NCBI GenBank assembly: GCA_963691885.1
Contig: OY829843.1
Coordinates: 5,022,001-5,086,000 of the forward strand
Reading direction: 5' to 3'
DNA from: G963691885 sp963691885
Lineage (GTDB): Bacteria > Pseudomonadota > Alphaproteobacteria > UBA8366 > Aestuariispiraceae
DNA: 64,000 nucleotides
Shown here: positions 35,004 to 42,942 of the stretch, piece after piece
How positions within the stretch are numbered: the first letter of the stretch is position 1
Layout: each line of letters begins with the position of its first letter
Notes under the pieces: generated by a model
Seen by the model: the letters and a program-made list of their open reading frames with translations, nothing else
Told to the model about the DNA's origin: nothing
Database searches by the model: none
Translations under genes and position numbers: made by a program

Positions 35004-35449
35004 AATAACTCCGTTTAAAAATAGCATGCGTACAATAACCAAAAACCCGACTTATGTCAAAATAAAAACCGTGCACAACATACTAAAAACACATTCAAAC
35101 GTTTGGTAAAGGCGAGTCCAGTTTCGTTTCGCTTTTTCGGCAAGTTTCGGCTGGTTTTCGGCTGGTTTTCGGCTGGTTTTCGGCTGTGTTTTGTTGTTTT
35201 TCAATTACTTACCTTACTAAACGAAAAATAAGTAAATAAGAGATACGTGAAAGGGAAGAGTTCCCTCTATATATGTCTTCTTTTTCCCGAGATTTTCGTT
35301 GTTCGGTTTAAGTCATTGGTTTCATTGAAACCCTAGCCGAAAACCAGCCGAAAAAAATGGATATCAGGCGAAACATTGGGGTGTTTCAGCCGAAAAAACA
35401 GCGATCGGATTTTCGGCCGGCGCCAGAAAATGAAAAACCCCGCCGAGAG
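35004..35449. other. putative origin region with iteron-like repeats
   Basis: AT-rich DNA between the replication ATPase and the IS3-type element. It contains four tandem copies of an 11-bp unit, then inverted copies of the same core (GCCGAAAA) at 35335-35354 and 35388-35400 and another near 35410. Bases 35212-35260 are poor in G+C. The right end holds the left arm of the terminator split by the IS. No gene was found here. Confidence 0.5.
35145..35187 (+). repeat. four tandem 11-bp iteron-like repeats
   Basis: Unit TTTTCGGCTGG repeated with exact 11-bp spacing at about 35144, 35155, 35166 and 35177 (last base T in the final copy). One helical turn per unit places all copies on the same face of the DNA, as expected for binding by an initiator or partition protein. 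Opposite-strand copies lie about 160-250 bp to the right. Confidence 0.7.
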
Positions 35450-35493
35450 TGAACTGACCCCCGAAAGTTGGACACCGACCTTCGGGGGTTTTC

Positions 35494-36024
35494 ATGTCGA
35501 AATACAGTTTTTCATTCAAGCTGTCTGTTGTTGAGTTTTATGGTGGCGGTGCGCGTAGTTACCGGGACGTAGGGGATCATTTTGGGATCGACCCCTCTAT
35601 GGTTCGCCAGTGGGTATCGGTTCACGCTATCCATGGAGAAGCCGGGCTTAAGAAGAAATTCAGCCATTATGATGCCGCGTTCAAGCTGTCGGTTTTGCAG
35701 CGGATGTGGGAGGATGGTCTTTCGCGCCGTCAGGTGGCTGCCCTTTACAACATCCGCAATGCTGGCTGCCTCTCGGACTGGGAACAACGCTATGAAAGCG
35801 GCGGGCTGGCGGCGCTTGCCCCTCGCCGCAAAGGGAGACCGGCAACGGTGTCTAAGTCACGCAAGCCAGCTGGATCTGAGGGACCCGTGGACGATAAGGA
35901 CAAGAGCCGCGATGACCTTCTGGCGGAGTTGCAGCATCTCCGCATGGAGAACGCCTACCTAAAAAAGCTGGATGCCTTAACGCGGGAACAAGCGCCCAAA
36001 AAGCGCAAACCGTCCAGGCGTTAA
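35494..36024 (+). CDS. IS3-family transposase OrfA
   Basis: 176-residue DNA-binding subunit with two helix-turn-helix segments: SYRDVGDHFGIDPSMVRQWV and SRRQVAALYNIRNAGCLSDW, followed by a basic linker and a leucine-zipper-like AELQHLRMENAYLKKLDAL. At 35961-35967 the sequence A AAA AAG occurs in the correct phase for programmed -1 frameshifting into orfB, which would give the OrfAB transposase. Confidence 0.93.
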   Translation: MSKYSFSFKLSVVEFYGGGARSYRDVGDHFGIDPSMVRQWVSVHAIHGEAGLKKKFSHYDAAFKLSVLQRMWEDGLSRRQVAALYNIRNAGCLSDWEQRYESGGLAALAPRRKGRPATVSKSRKPAGSEGPVDDKDKSRDDLLAELQHLRMENAYLKKLDALTREQAPKKRKPSRR

Positions 36025-36857
36025 GGCAGGATCATCCGCTTCAGGGTCTCCTTGAGGTTTCTGGGCTGGCCCGCAGCACCTTCTACTATCACCAAAAGAT
36101 CTTGACCCGGCCCGACCGGCATGCGGCATTGAAGGACAGGATCAAGTCGGTCTTTGCAGCGCATAAGGGGCGTTACGGGTATCGCCGGGTGACCGCCGCC
36201 TTGCGTGGGGCCGGAGAGACGGTCAATCACAAGACCGTTCAGCGGTTGATGGGCGAACTCGACTTACGGTCCATCGTCAGGCCGAAGAAATATCGTTCTT
36301 ACAAGGGGAGGGCGGCGCGCGTGGCACCCGATCTCATCAAGCGGCAGTTCACCGCCAGGCGTGCCAATCAGAAATGGGTGACCGATGTGACGGAATTCGC
36401 TGTGGCCGGGCAAAAGCTCTATCTGTCGCCTATCATGGATCTCTACAACGGAGAGATCATCGCCTTCGAAACAGCCAGACGTCCGGTGTTCAAACTCGTC
36501 GAAACCATGCTCGATAGGGCGGTGAAACGACTGCGGGACGAAGACCGTCCCATCCTGCATTCCGACCAGGGCTGGCAATACCAGATACCTGCATGGCGAC
36601 ACATGCTGCGAGGCCACAACATAAGCCAAAGCATGTCACGCAAAGGGAACTGCTATGATAACGCAGCCATGGAGAGCTTCTTCGGCACCCTCAAATCCGA
36701 GTTCTTCCGTCAAAGCCGCTTCGAGAACATCACCGCGCTGCAAAACGGAATCGAAGACTATATCCGCTACTACAATCATGACCGCATCAAACTCAAACTG
36801 AACGGGCTGAGCCCTGTACAATACAGAACCCAGCCCTCAAACTATCCAAGCCTATAA
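35967..36857 (+). CDS. IS3-family transposase OrfB (frameshift product part)
   Basis: Catalytic part of the transposase, in the -1 frame relative to orfA and open from the slippery site at 35961-35967 to the stop at 36857. It shows HKGRYGYRRVTAALRGAGE, the rve catalytic core with WVTDVTEFAV (first Asp), ILHSDQGWQYQ (second Asp) and NCYDNAAMESFFGTLKSE (Glu). It ends with the IS150-type GLSPVQYRTQ. All catalytic residues are intact, so the element may be active. Confidence 0.93.
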   Translation, partial: AGCLNAGTSAQKAQTVQALRQDHPLQGLLEVSGLARSTFYYHQKILTRPDRHAALKDRIKSVFAAHKGRYGYRRVTAALRGAGETVNHKTVQRLMGELDLRSIVRPKKYRSYKGRAARVAPDLIKRQFTARRANQKWVTDVTEFAVAGQKLYLSPIMDLYNGEIIAFETARRPVFKLVETMLDRAVKRLRDEDRPILHSDQGWQYQIPAWRHMLRGHNISQSMSRKGNCYDNAAMESFFGTLKSEFFRQSRFENITALQNGIEDYIRYYNHDRIKLKLNGLSPVQYRTQPSNYPSL

Positions 36858-37039
36858 ACCGTCCAACTTAATGGGGTCAGTTCAAGAGGGGCGGGGTTTT
36901 TCTGCTATTTTTGCCCGATCAATTGCTTGATGGTCAGAGTGAGCCCTAAAGATACGCCCTGCTCATAACAAAGTCAATATGTCGCGTTAAATTTATCACG
37001 AACACAATTTTATTAAACCTCAAGGTGCAAGTTTTGTTT

Positions 37040-40000
37040 TTACTGGATTTCCAGCTCGTACGTTTTCTCGGGCGGCCGCCAATGTTTTTGCCATCCGCCG
37101 CAGTCGATATCTTTTGAAGATTCGATAGTTTTGTCGTCTGAAGTTTGCTTCGGGTCGACCGCTGATCGACTGTCAATCTCCCGCGCTTTTCTGTCACGCT
37201 CTCGAACTGCTCGTCGCGCTTCGATGTCGACGTTCAAGTTGACGTCGTTCGATGGTTGGTAGTCGATCGCATTAACCTTTCGTCCGTCGGCATTAGCCTC
37301 GCGCTCGAACGCCTCGTAGGCCTCCTTCTCTGTCGCGCATCGCAGGTCCTGCTGGGTCCGGGACTTGTAAATCCTCTCTCGATAGACGTCCCCCGAGACC
37401 GTCCAGTGGACGTTGTCTCGATGCCGCGTTCCTGCGACCAGAGTCGTGTTCGCCGTGAATCCACCTGCAGCGAGCACGGACACGTCCCCATCAACCGTCA
37501 TCCCCTGGGAAGATGCGACCGTCATAGCGTACCCGTGCTGTAAAAATGGGGCCTCCGGGCGATCAGCTGTAGCGCCGTCCCGTCGGCCGATGAACTCGCC
37601 CCAGCCACCCTTTACCAGGATCTCGTTGCCATTCTGATCCTGTCCTACAGACAGGGTCAGAGTTGGTCCGTTGCCTGTGTTTTCGATCTCCCGGATTGTC
37701 ACGAGTTCGGACCGGCGAATCTGATGCTCGCCACCTTCACCGCTTCCGGAGATGACTCGAAGGGAAAGGGTTTCACCCATCATTAGCCGATCGCCGACAG
37801 CGATTCTGAGTTCCTCCGTCTCATTTTTCCGCTTTTCGCCGCCGCGGGTCACGACGTTTACCGTGACATCCTCGCCGGTGATCCGCCCTTGTTCACGGTA
37901 GATCCGCCGCAAGTCCTTGTTGAGCTCGACCACGTCCACGTTTTTGATTGTCAGTGCGACATGGTCTCGATCACGAGACAGGGCATCCAAACACTCACCG
38001 CGGATTTTTTTGTATGCGTCTTCCCTGTCTTGGGTTACGCGAACAAAACCCCTTTCGTCGTATGCTACGAGCGCCTCGCTTATCTTCGATGGACGGCTGG
38101 CTTTTCCATTTTCGTCGAGCTGACGTTCGGTGGCATCGACCGCATTCATCAGTTCACTGGCCTGTCTCTGCCATGCCTCGTTCTGCCGCCGGACTTCTGT
38201 GATCTCCGTCGCGCACTCCGGGACTCGAGACACAATCGTTTGAAGCGGCGAGCCTTTATCGACGGCCGACAGCTGCTGCGTGTCGCCCATAATGACCAGC
38301 TTTGCATTCGCCGCCTCGACCGCGTTTACGAGGGTCGACATGGTTATGCTGTCGACCATGCCACCCTCGTCCAGGACGATGACGTCGTTTTCATCGAGCT
38401 GCCGCTTGCCACTCTCGAGATCAAGAACGAAGCCCTGGATGGCGGTTGCTTCGACGCCGGTTTCTCCTCCCAGCACACCAGCCGCCTTCCAAGACGGTGC
38501 GGCCCCCAGAACACGGTTTCCGTTTTCCTGAAAGGCCTCGCAGAATCCTCGTGCAGCCGTTGTTTTTCCCGCGCCGGCAAACCCTTGGATGACGGAGATG
38601 CGGTTTCCTTCCAAGGCCTTCTTCACGGCCCCCTCCTGCTCTTCGCTCATGCGGAACCCGTTACGGCGCTCGAAATCGGCCATTTTTTTGTCAACGACCG
38701 CGTCGAGATCGGGGATCCACTCCCGGCAAAATAGCCCAGCTTTTGCAATTCCGAGGATGCGGATCTCACGATCCAGCTGTTCCTGGGTCGTGAAGACAGG
38801 GCGATTTTCGTCGTCGAAGCCCAAGCTTAAAAGGCGCTCGCGCTTGAATTTTTCCGCCAGATCGATGATCGCCGTCGGCGATCTCTGACCCTGCGCAGCC
38901 TCTGCCAGCTTCGCCAGAACTTTGTAATCCTGGTAGACGGCCTCGTCATCGAGACGCTCGAGAGCCTGGTCGAAGATCTGGTCGTCGGACAGAGCGGCAA
39001 CCCGGGCAGCCTCCCGGACCCGCTTTATGAGGGCGTCCGGTGAGAGACCGATCTCTTCGAGCTCGGATCTCCAGTGCTCGCAGCTCTCAGTTTCCTCATA
39101 TGCACGCTTCTTGGGCCGAAGTTCTTGGATCAGCGCATCGCGCTGCGCACCCGTCATCTCTTCCCAGATCTGCCCTCGCTCCCGGGCGACAACCTTCGCT
39201 CTCTCTTCGCGCTTGGACCACATCTCGATGACTTCGTCTGGAATTGCGTTGATCCGGGTGTATCCGTTTGCGTCGACGGACGTGATGTTTTCAAATCCCT
39301 GTATCTGTCCGACCTCGGCCGCTACAGCCGCCCGGTAGATCGCGCCGATCGCCTTTTTACGCAGCACGATCTCTTTTGCATCGAGCGCGTTTGTCCGCCA
39401 TGTGGCTTTCTTTTGGTCCCACCAGTAGCCGGCATTCTGAATGACAACATGCGTGTGCCGCTGCGGATCTCCCTCTCGACTGGTCGAGTGCATGGCCGCG
39501 GCTGCAACGAAATCGTCGGCCTCGAAATGTCTGAGCTCGCCATCCTCGCCCATCCGGGTGCAAATTAGCGCGCCAGTTGCCTTCAGCTGCTCAAGAGTCG
39601 CCTGGTAAGCGCGCTTGTGCGCCTCGCCCATCGCAGCTTTCAGATCCTCGTCATCAGACATCTCGACTGCCGCCCACAGCGCACTTTGAGATTTATCCAT
39701 AGATAGGGTCAGATCGATCGCGCCGACTGGATCTGTGTCGTCTCCTTGTATTTCGCGCCCACTATTTTGGCGAACTGCTCGCCATGATTTTTTATCGTCT
39801 AAGTCTTCGCTGTTGCGCTGTGCCGACATAAAAATGTCTGCCATCGAGCCTCGCGGCTCAACTGCAGGCATGCTGTTGTCAGCGAAACGCGCCGACGCAT
39901 AACGGTCTGCGCCCTCAGTATAGAGATAGTCTGGCGCATAGCCTTCGAGCATGTCTCGAAACATCCCGTTCGTGACCCGGTCGCCGGTTCGCACAAAGGC

Positions 40001-40132
40001 GTCGTGGAGAGAGAAAAAGGTCAACGCCTCTTCACCGTCACCGATGTAGTAATTGTCTTCCTGAGCGCTTTTGCCGAGATAATAGTCGCCCGCGTCACGA
40101 CCACCGGCGATCTTTTTTGTTGTCGCTACCAT
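37040..40132 (-). CDS. MOBF-type relaxase with helicase domain
   Basis: 1030-residue conjugative relaxase, TrwC/TraI class, which nicks oriT and unwinds the transferred strand. Tyrosine pairs lie at Y17-Y18 and Y28-Y29 near the N-terminus (MOBF enzymes use two such tyrosines). The metal-binding 3H motif HSTSREGDPQRHTH gives H215, H226 and H228. The C-terminal RecD-like helicase has Walker A GFAGAGKTT (517-525), DEGG (588-591), GDTQQL and the motif VI region TVASSQGMT. It is 4 bp after its RHH partner gene. No coupling protein or secretion genes are visible. Confidence 0.9.
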   Translation of the reverse strand: MVATTKKIAGGRDAGDYYLGKSAQEDNYYIGDGEEALTFFSLHDAFVRTGDRVTNGMFRDMLEGYAPDYLYTEGADRYASARFADNSMPAVEPRGSMADIFMSAQRNSEDLDDKKSWRAVRQNSGREIQGDDTDPVGAIDLTLSMDKSQSALWAAVEMSDDEDLKAAMGEAHKRAYQATLEQLKATGALICTRMGEDGELRHFEADDFVAAAAMHSTSREGDPQRHTHVVIQNAGYWWDQKKATWRTNALDAKEIVLRKKAIGAIYRAAVAAEVGQIQGFENITSVDANGYTRINAIPDEVIEMWSKREERAKVVARERGQIWEEMTGAQRDALIQELRPKKRAYEETESCEHWRSELEEIGLSPDALIKRVREAARVAALSDDQIFDQALERLDDEAVYQDYKVLAKLAEAAQGQRSPTAIIDLAEKFKRERLLSLGFDDENRPVFTTQEQLDREIRILGIAKAGLFCREWIPDLDAVVDKKMADFERRNGFRMSEEQEGAVKKALEGNRISVIQGFAGAGKTTAARGFCEAFQENGNRVLGAAPSWKAAGVLGGETGVEATAIQGFVLDLESGKRQLDENDVIVLDEGGMVDSITMSTLVNAVEAANAKLVIMGDTQQLSAVDKGSPLQTIVSRVPECATEITEVRRQNEAWQRQASELMNAVDATERQLDENGKASRPSKISEALVAYDERGFVRVTQDREDAYKKIRGECLDALSRDRDHVALTIKNVDVVELNKDLRRIYREQGRITGEDVTVNVVTRGGEKRKNETEELRIAVGDRLMMGETLSLRVISGSGEGGEHQIRRSELVTIREIENTGNGPTLTLSVGQDQNGNEILVKGGWGEFIGRRDGATADRPEAPFLQHGYAMTVASSQGMTVDGDVSVLAAGGFTANTTLVAGTRHRDNVHWTVSGDVYRERIYKSRTQQDLRCATEKEAYEAFEREANADGRKVNAIDYQPSNDVNLNVDIEARRAVRERDRKAREIDSRSAVDPKQTSDDKTIESSKDIDCGGWQKHWRPPEKTYELEIQ

Positions 40133-40136
40133 GGTC

Positions 40137-40832
40137 TCACATGCTCATTTTAGCCGGGTTGTTTGCCCCGTCATCGTCGACCGCCAAAACACGGTCGATC
40201 GCCTGGATCATCTGCACCATGCCATCCATCTTTTTCGCGAGCGCTATGTGGCTAGCGTGAATCGATGCATTGAGTTTTTCAATGTCTCTTTGAGCTGGGA
40301 GGCTGTTGTTACTGACACCCTTTCCAGCTTTTTCTCTCTCGCTCATGACGTCGGTCAACTTGTTGGCGATGACGGCAAAGTTGCTGCGAAATTCCGCACT
40401 CAATTTTTCGACAAGATCGTTTTTTAGGTAGTCATCCACTTTAAGTAAGCGGCTATTTACGCTCGATATATCGACGCGGCGAGCTTCGGTGATTTCGAAT
40501 TTTGCGTCGCGGCTTGTTTCAATTGCCTCCTCGATAAGCTTGATGATCGCGGCAATCTTAATGTCGTTTGCTGCATTTGAATTGTCTTTAGTAGCCTCTA
40601 GAGAGATGCCATTTAGTGCGTCAGTGACCGTTGCGCGAAGGGATTCCATCCCTTCTTCTGCGCTCAGGCCGCGGCGCACGAACTCGCTAACGACCGCCGA
40701 CACCGACATCATTCGTGCCTTAGATAGACGGCGAAGGGCTGCCATTTCGCTCGCTGGCAACGTGATGCTGGCGCGCTCAGTACCCTCCTCCCTCGCGCGT
40801 TTGTTTTGCGTTTTGTTTAGTTTTTTTACCAT
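40137..40832 (-). CDS. ribbon-helix-helix relaxosome accessory protein
   Basis: 231-residue protein. The N-terminus has a ribbon-helix-helix pattern (RASITLPASEMAALRRLSKA, then MMSVSAVVSEFVRRGL), as in TrwA/MobC-type proteins that bind oriT and help the relaxase. The remainder is a long, probably coiled-coil segment. It ends 4 bp before the relaxase start, so the two are likely coupled. The function is inferred from position and fold. Confidence 0.7.
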   Translation of the reverse strand: MVKKLNKTQNKRAREEGTERASITLPASEMAALRRLSKARMMSVSAVVSEFVRRGLSAEEGMESLRATVTDALNGISLEATKDNSNAANDIKIAAIIKLIEEAIETSRDAKFEITEARRVDISSVNSRLLKVDDYLKNDLVEKLSAEFRSNFAVIANKLTDVMSEREKAGKGVSNNSLPAQRDIEKLNASIHASHIALAKKMDGMVQMIQAIDRVLAVDDDGANNPAKMSM

Positions 40833-41150
40833 ATCAGAATACCTTTTAATAACTGTGGATTACATATATTATACGCTTACTTTTGTATTTTTCAAAACGC
40901 TTAAAAATCGCATTTTATATATGGCGGTTTTCTGCGGTTTTTTGGTTGTTTTTAGGCGCCAGCAGGCGCCATAGTAGGAGCAACGCTCCGACAGGTATGA
41001 GGGGTAAAATACTTTTGTTGTTTTTGGTTCATTTTCTGGCGCCGGCCAAATATTACAAACGACCGCGCCGAAGGCGCGGTAAAACGTGCTCGCCTTCGGC
41101 TCGCGGCTCAGGAAGAGGGTGGTAAGATTCACGTTTCCGTTAAACTACTA

Positions 41151-41183
41151 AACTTGTTACACATTTAAAATGTGCAACAAGTT
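41151..41183. repeat. near-perfect 33-bp palindrome
   Basis: AACTTGTT and AACAAGTT are the outer arms, with CACATTT and AAATGTG inside; only one symmetric position and the centre differ. It is a strong candidate binding site for the RHH protein, the 152-residue partner of ParA, or the relaxosome. Confidence 0.6.
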
Positions 41184-41207
41184 TTCGATCGATCACCCAC
41201 TTGGCGC

Positions 41208-41246
41208 CAGATTAACAGCGTTAAATGTGTACCAACTGTTAATCTG
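41208..41246. repeat. 11-bp inverted repeat with 17-bp spacer
   Basis: Perfect arms CAGATTAACAG and CTGTTAATCTG flank a spacer that itself contains TTAAATGTGT, a half of the neighbouring palindrome. The pairing of two such sites upstream of the parA operon suggests a centromere or operator. Confidence 0.55.
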
Positions 41247-41385
41247 TTTATATCGTTAAGCGCCTTGGTGGTTTAACAAGGTTAGTACGATTAATGATAT
41301 TGAATATATTTATTTGGTTAATCCCATTTAGGGTATTAATGCCGATAAGATAGCTAAAATTGTAAACGATATTTCTGCCGTTAAC

Positions 41386-41415
41386 TTGATCTCTATTATT
41401 ACTCGTGTATATTAT
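41386..41415 (+). promoter_or_regulatory. candidate promoter of the par operon
   Basis: TTGATC (41386-41391) is followed after 16-18 bases by TATATT/TATTAT (41408-41415). It is 45 bp upstream of the 152-residue gene's start codon. The match is good for an alphaproteobacterial vegetative promoter. Confidence 0.5.
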
Positions 41416-41457
41416 ATAAATAACCCTACTAATTTTAATCGCGTTAGTGAGAATAAA

Positions 41458-41916
41458 ATGTTTAATAAATTGGTGAACCAGGCATCGACAGAGTCGGCCG
41501 CTCATGATGTCAACGACATCGTCGACGATACTACCGCCGCAGTTGCCATTGATCAGAAGGTGACAACAAAACCTGCGCCCCGGAAAAAGTCTGCCGCTAT
41601 CCATCTGAACGAGACACCTGACTTACTGACGAGCATGCGCCGTTCGGCAGAGGCGGCAGCCGCCGCTGAACCGGATATGGTCCAGATCATGCTGCGTGCG
41701 CCGCGCGAGGATCTCGCCGATCTCTATTACCTGGTTGCACGCGTCAGTGCGGCCGCACCGACGGCTCCGTCTCGCTTTGGGATCTCGCGGATCATTATCG
41801 AGATCTGCAAGAGCCTGCTGTCGTCCGAGCACAGCCAGACCACCCAAGCAAGCATCATCAAACAGGCGGCACAACAGGTAGCCTCGGCTACGTACCACCG
41901 TCGCCGCAGCAAGTGA
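41458..41916 (+). CDS. small protein upstream of parA, possible partition partner
   Basis: 152-residue protein, start MFNKLVNQASTESA at 41458. The N-terminal half is low-complexity and acidic/basic. The C-terminal half has an RHH-like or helical DNA-binding look (LLTSMRRSAEAAAAAEPDMV, then FGISRIIIEICKSLLSSEHS). It is not recognised as a named family. It precedes parA by 16 bp on the same strand, so a role in partition or autoregulation is plausible. Confidence 0.6.
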   Translation: MFNKLVNQASTESAAHDVNDIVDDTTAAVAIDQKVTTKPAPRKKSAAIHLNETPDLLTSMRRSAEAAAAAEPDMVQIMLRAPREDLADLYYLVARVSAAAPTAPSRFGISRIIIEICKSLLSSEHSQTTQASIIKQAAQQVASATYHRRRSK

Positions 41917-41932
41917 TCAGGAGGATCATCAA

Positions 41933-42856
41933 ATGAAAGAGTATATCGAAAAGCTCATGTCCGTCCCGCCGCAGTCTGCCAGATCGGTTATGGTCGGATC
42001 CGGCAAAGGCGGGGTCGGCAAGACCCTCATCTCGTACTCGATCGCGCACGGCATCGGCCTGGCGACAGGCAATACAGAAGCCGCGATCGTCGTGCAGACC
42101 GACATTCATCGTAACAGCTACCAGTCCGCCGCGACGCAGGGCGGGCGCATGTTCTCGATTTTCTCGGGTCAGGCAGCTGAGGCGTTTTCGGCTGTCGAAA
42201 ACGCCATCGAGACTGGCACCCCGGACCAGGTCGTTGTTGTCGACTCAGCGGGTACTGCAGGTCAGTCCCGGCAGGCATTCGACGAGCATGTAGCGAGCTA
42301 CACCGATCTTGTTATCGTCCCGGTAACGCCGGACCGCGAGTCGATCGATGAGGCCCTCAAAAAATACGATGCAATCGCGCCGGTCCGTGAGGCCAACGGC
42401 CTTCTCGAGCCGATGCTGCTCATCAACAACCTGTCTGCCGACGCGCGCTATGCGATCGTGCAGCGCGAGCAGATTTTGCGTGAGTTCGGAGACCGGGTCT
42501 TTGTCCGTCGCCCGATCTCGCGGACCGAGAGCCTGCCGTATCTCAAGCTCGAGAACTACGGTGACGTCATCACTAACCGGAGCGGCGCCCCGATCCTGAG
42601 CTCGAGTGGCACTGAGCAGCGATACATGCTGACCCCGCGCGCGGTTGGCACTGTCCGCGGCCTCGCCGAAGTCATGCTCCATCTCCTAGCGGCTACGAAT
42701 CCCGTCCTGGGCGGCGAGCACAAGGATGCGGCGATCAGCGTGATGCAGCGGCATCTAAGTACCAACACCTCTGACATCTACATCCCTATGCGGGGCTATG
42801 CCCGGTCGCTCAAGACGGCCGGAACGACCGTCCTCGTTGCACCGCAAGCGGCCTAA
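41933..42856 (+). CDS. parA: ParA/MinD-family ATPase
   Basis: 307-residue P-loop ATPase with the deviant Walker A GSGKGGVGKT (about residues 22-31), typical of ParA/MinD proteins that segregate plasmids or position complexes. The later DSAGTAGQSRQ is in the Walker A' position, and VIVPVTPD follows. A strong AGGAGG ribosome-binding sequence lies 8 bases upstream of the start. No ParB-type nuclease/CTPase gene is adjacent, so the partner may be the 152-residue protein. The CRISPR array starts 61 bp after the stop. Confidence 0.82.
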   Translation: MKEYIEKLMSVPPQSARSVMVGSGKGGVGKTLISYSIAHGIGLATGNTEAAIVVQTDIHRNSYQSAATQGGRMFSIFSGQAAEAFSAVENAIETGTPDQVVVVDSAGTAGQSRQAFDEHVASYTDLVIVPVTPDRESIDEALKKYDAIAPVREANGLLEPMLLINNLSADARYAIVQREQILREFGDRVFVRRPISRTESLPYLKLENYGDVITNRSGAPILSSSGTEQRYMLTPRAVGTVRGLAEVMLHLLAATNPVLGGEHKDAAISVMQRHLSTNTSDIYIPMRGYARSLKTAGTTVLVAPQAA

Positions 42857-42876
42857 AACAAATGAAAGGTACACTA

Positions 42877-42942
42877 ATGAAAAATGACACCCATAAATCA
42901 GGCAAGTACATCGGCACGTTGCGACTGGACCCCAAATTCTGA
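42877..42942 (+). CDS. short ORF running into the terminal CRISPR repeat
   Basis: ATG at 42877 with AAAGG about 7 bases upstream (or in-frame ATG at 42862) encodes MKNDTHKSGKYIGTLRLDPK-F and stops inside repeat 1. The good start context directly after parA suggests the 5' end of a third par-operon gene that was cut when the CRISPR locus arrived. Chance overlap is also possible. Confidence 0.3.
   Translation: MKNDTHKSGKYIGTLRLDPKF

Larger units (their letters stand above)
35450..36884 (+). mobile_element. IS3-family insertion sequence (IS150-like)
   Basis: 1435-bp element with 24-bp terminal inverted repeats (TGAACTGACCCC...AAGTTGGAC at both ends, three mismatches near the middle) and a 4-bp target duplication AGAG (35446-35449 and 36885-36888). 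It has two frames, orfA and orfB, joined by a -1 slippery sequence. It is inserted in the loop of a terminator hairpin whose arms remain on each side. Confidence 0.95.
40833..41457. other. 625-bp control region between mobilization and partition genes
   Basis: No gene is visible between two divergent units. It holds hairpins GGCGCC-AGCA-GGCGCC (about 40956-40971) and ACCGCGCC-GAA-GGCGCGGT (about 41062-41080), the palindromes at 41151-41183 and 41208-41246, and a promoter-like pair at 41386-41415. The oriT for the relaxase and the centromere for ParA would both be expected here. I see no match to a known MOBF nic sequence. Confidence 0.55.

Noticed and set aside
40956..41080. GC-rich hairpins as a MOBF oriT
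   Set aside because: The hairpins are clear but no sequence resembling a known MOBF nic site lies next to them, so I describe the region without calling oriT.
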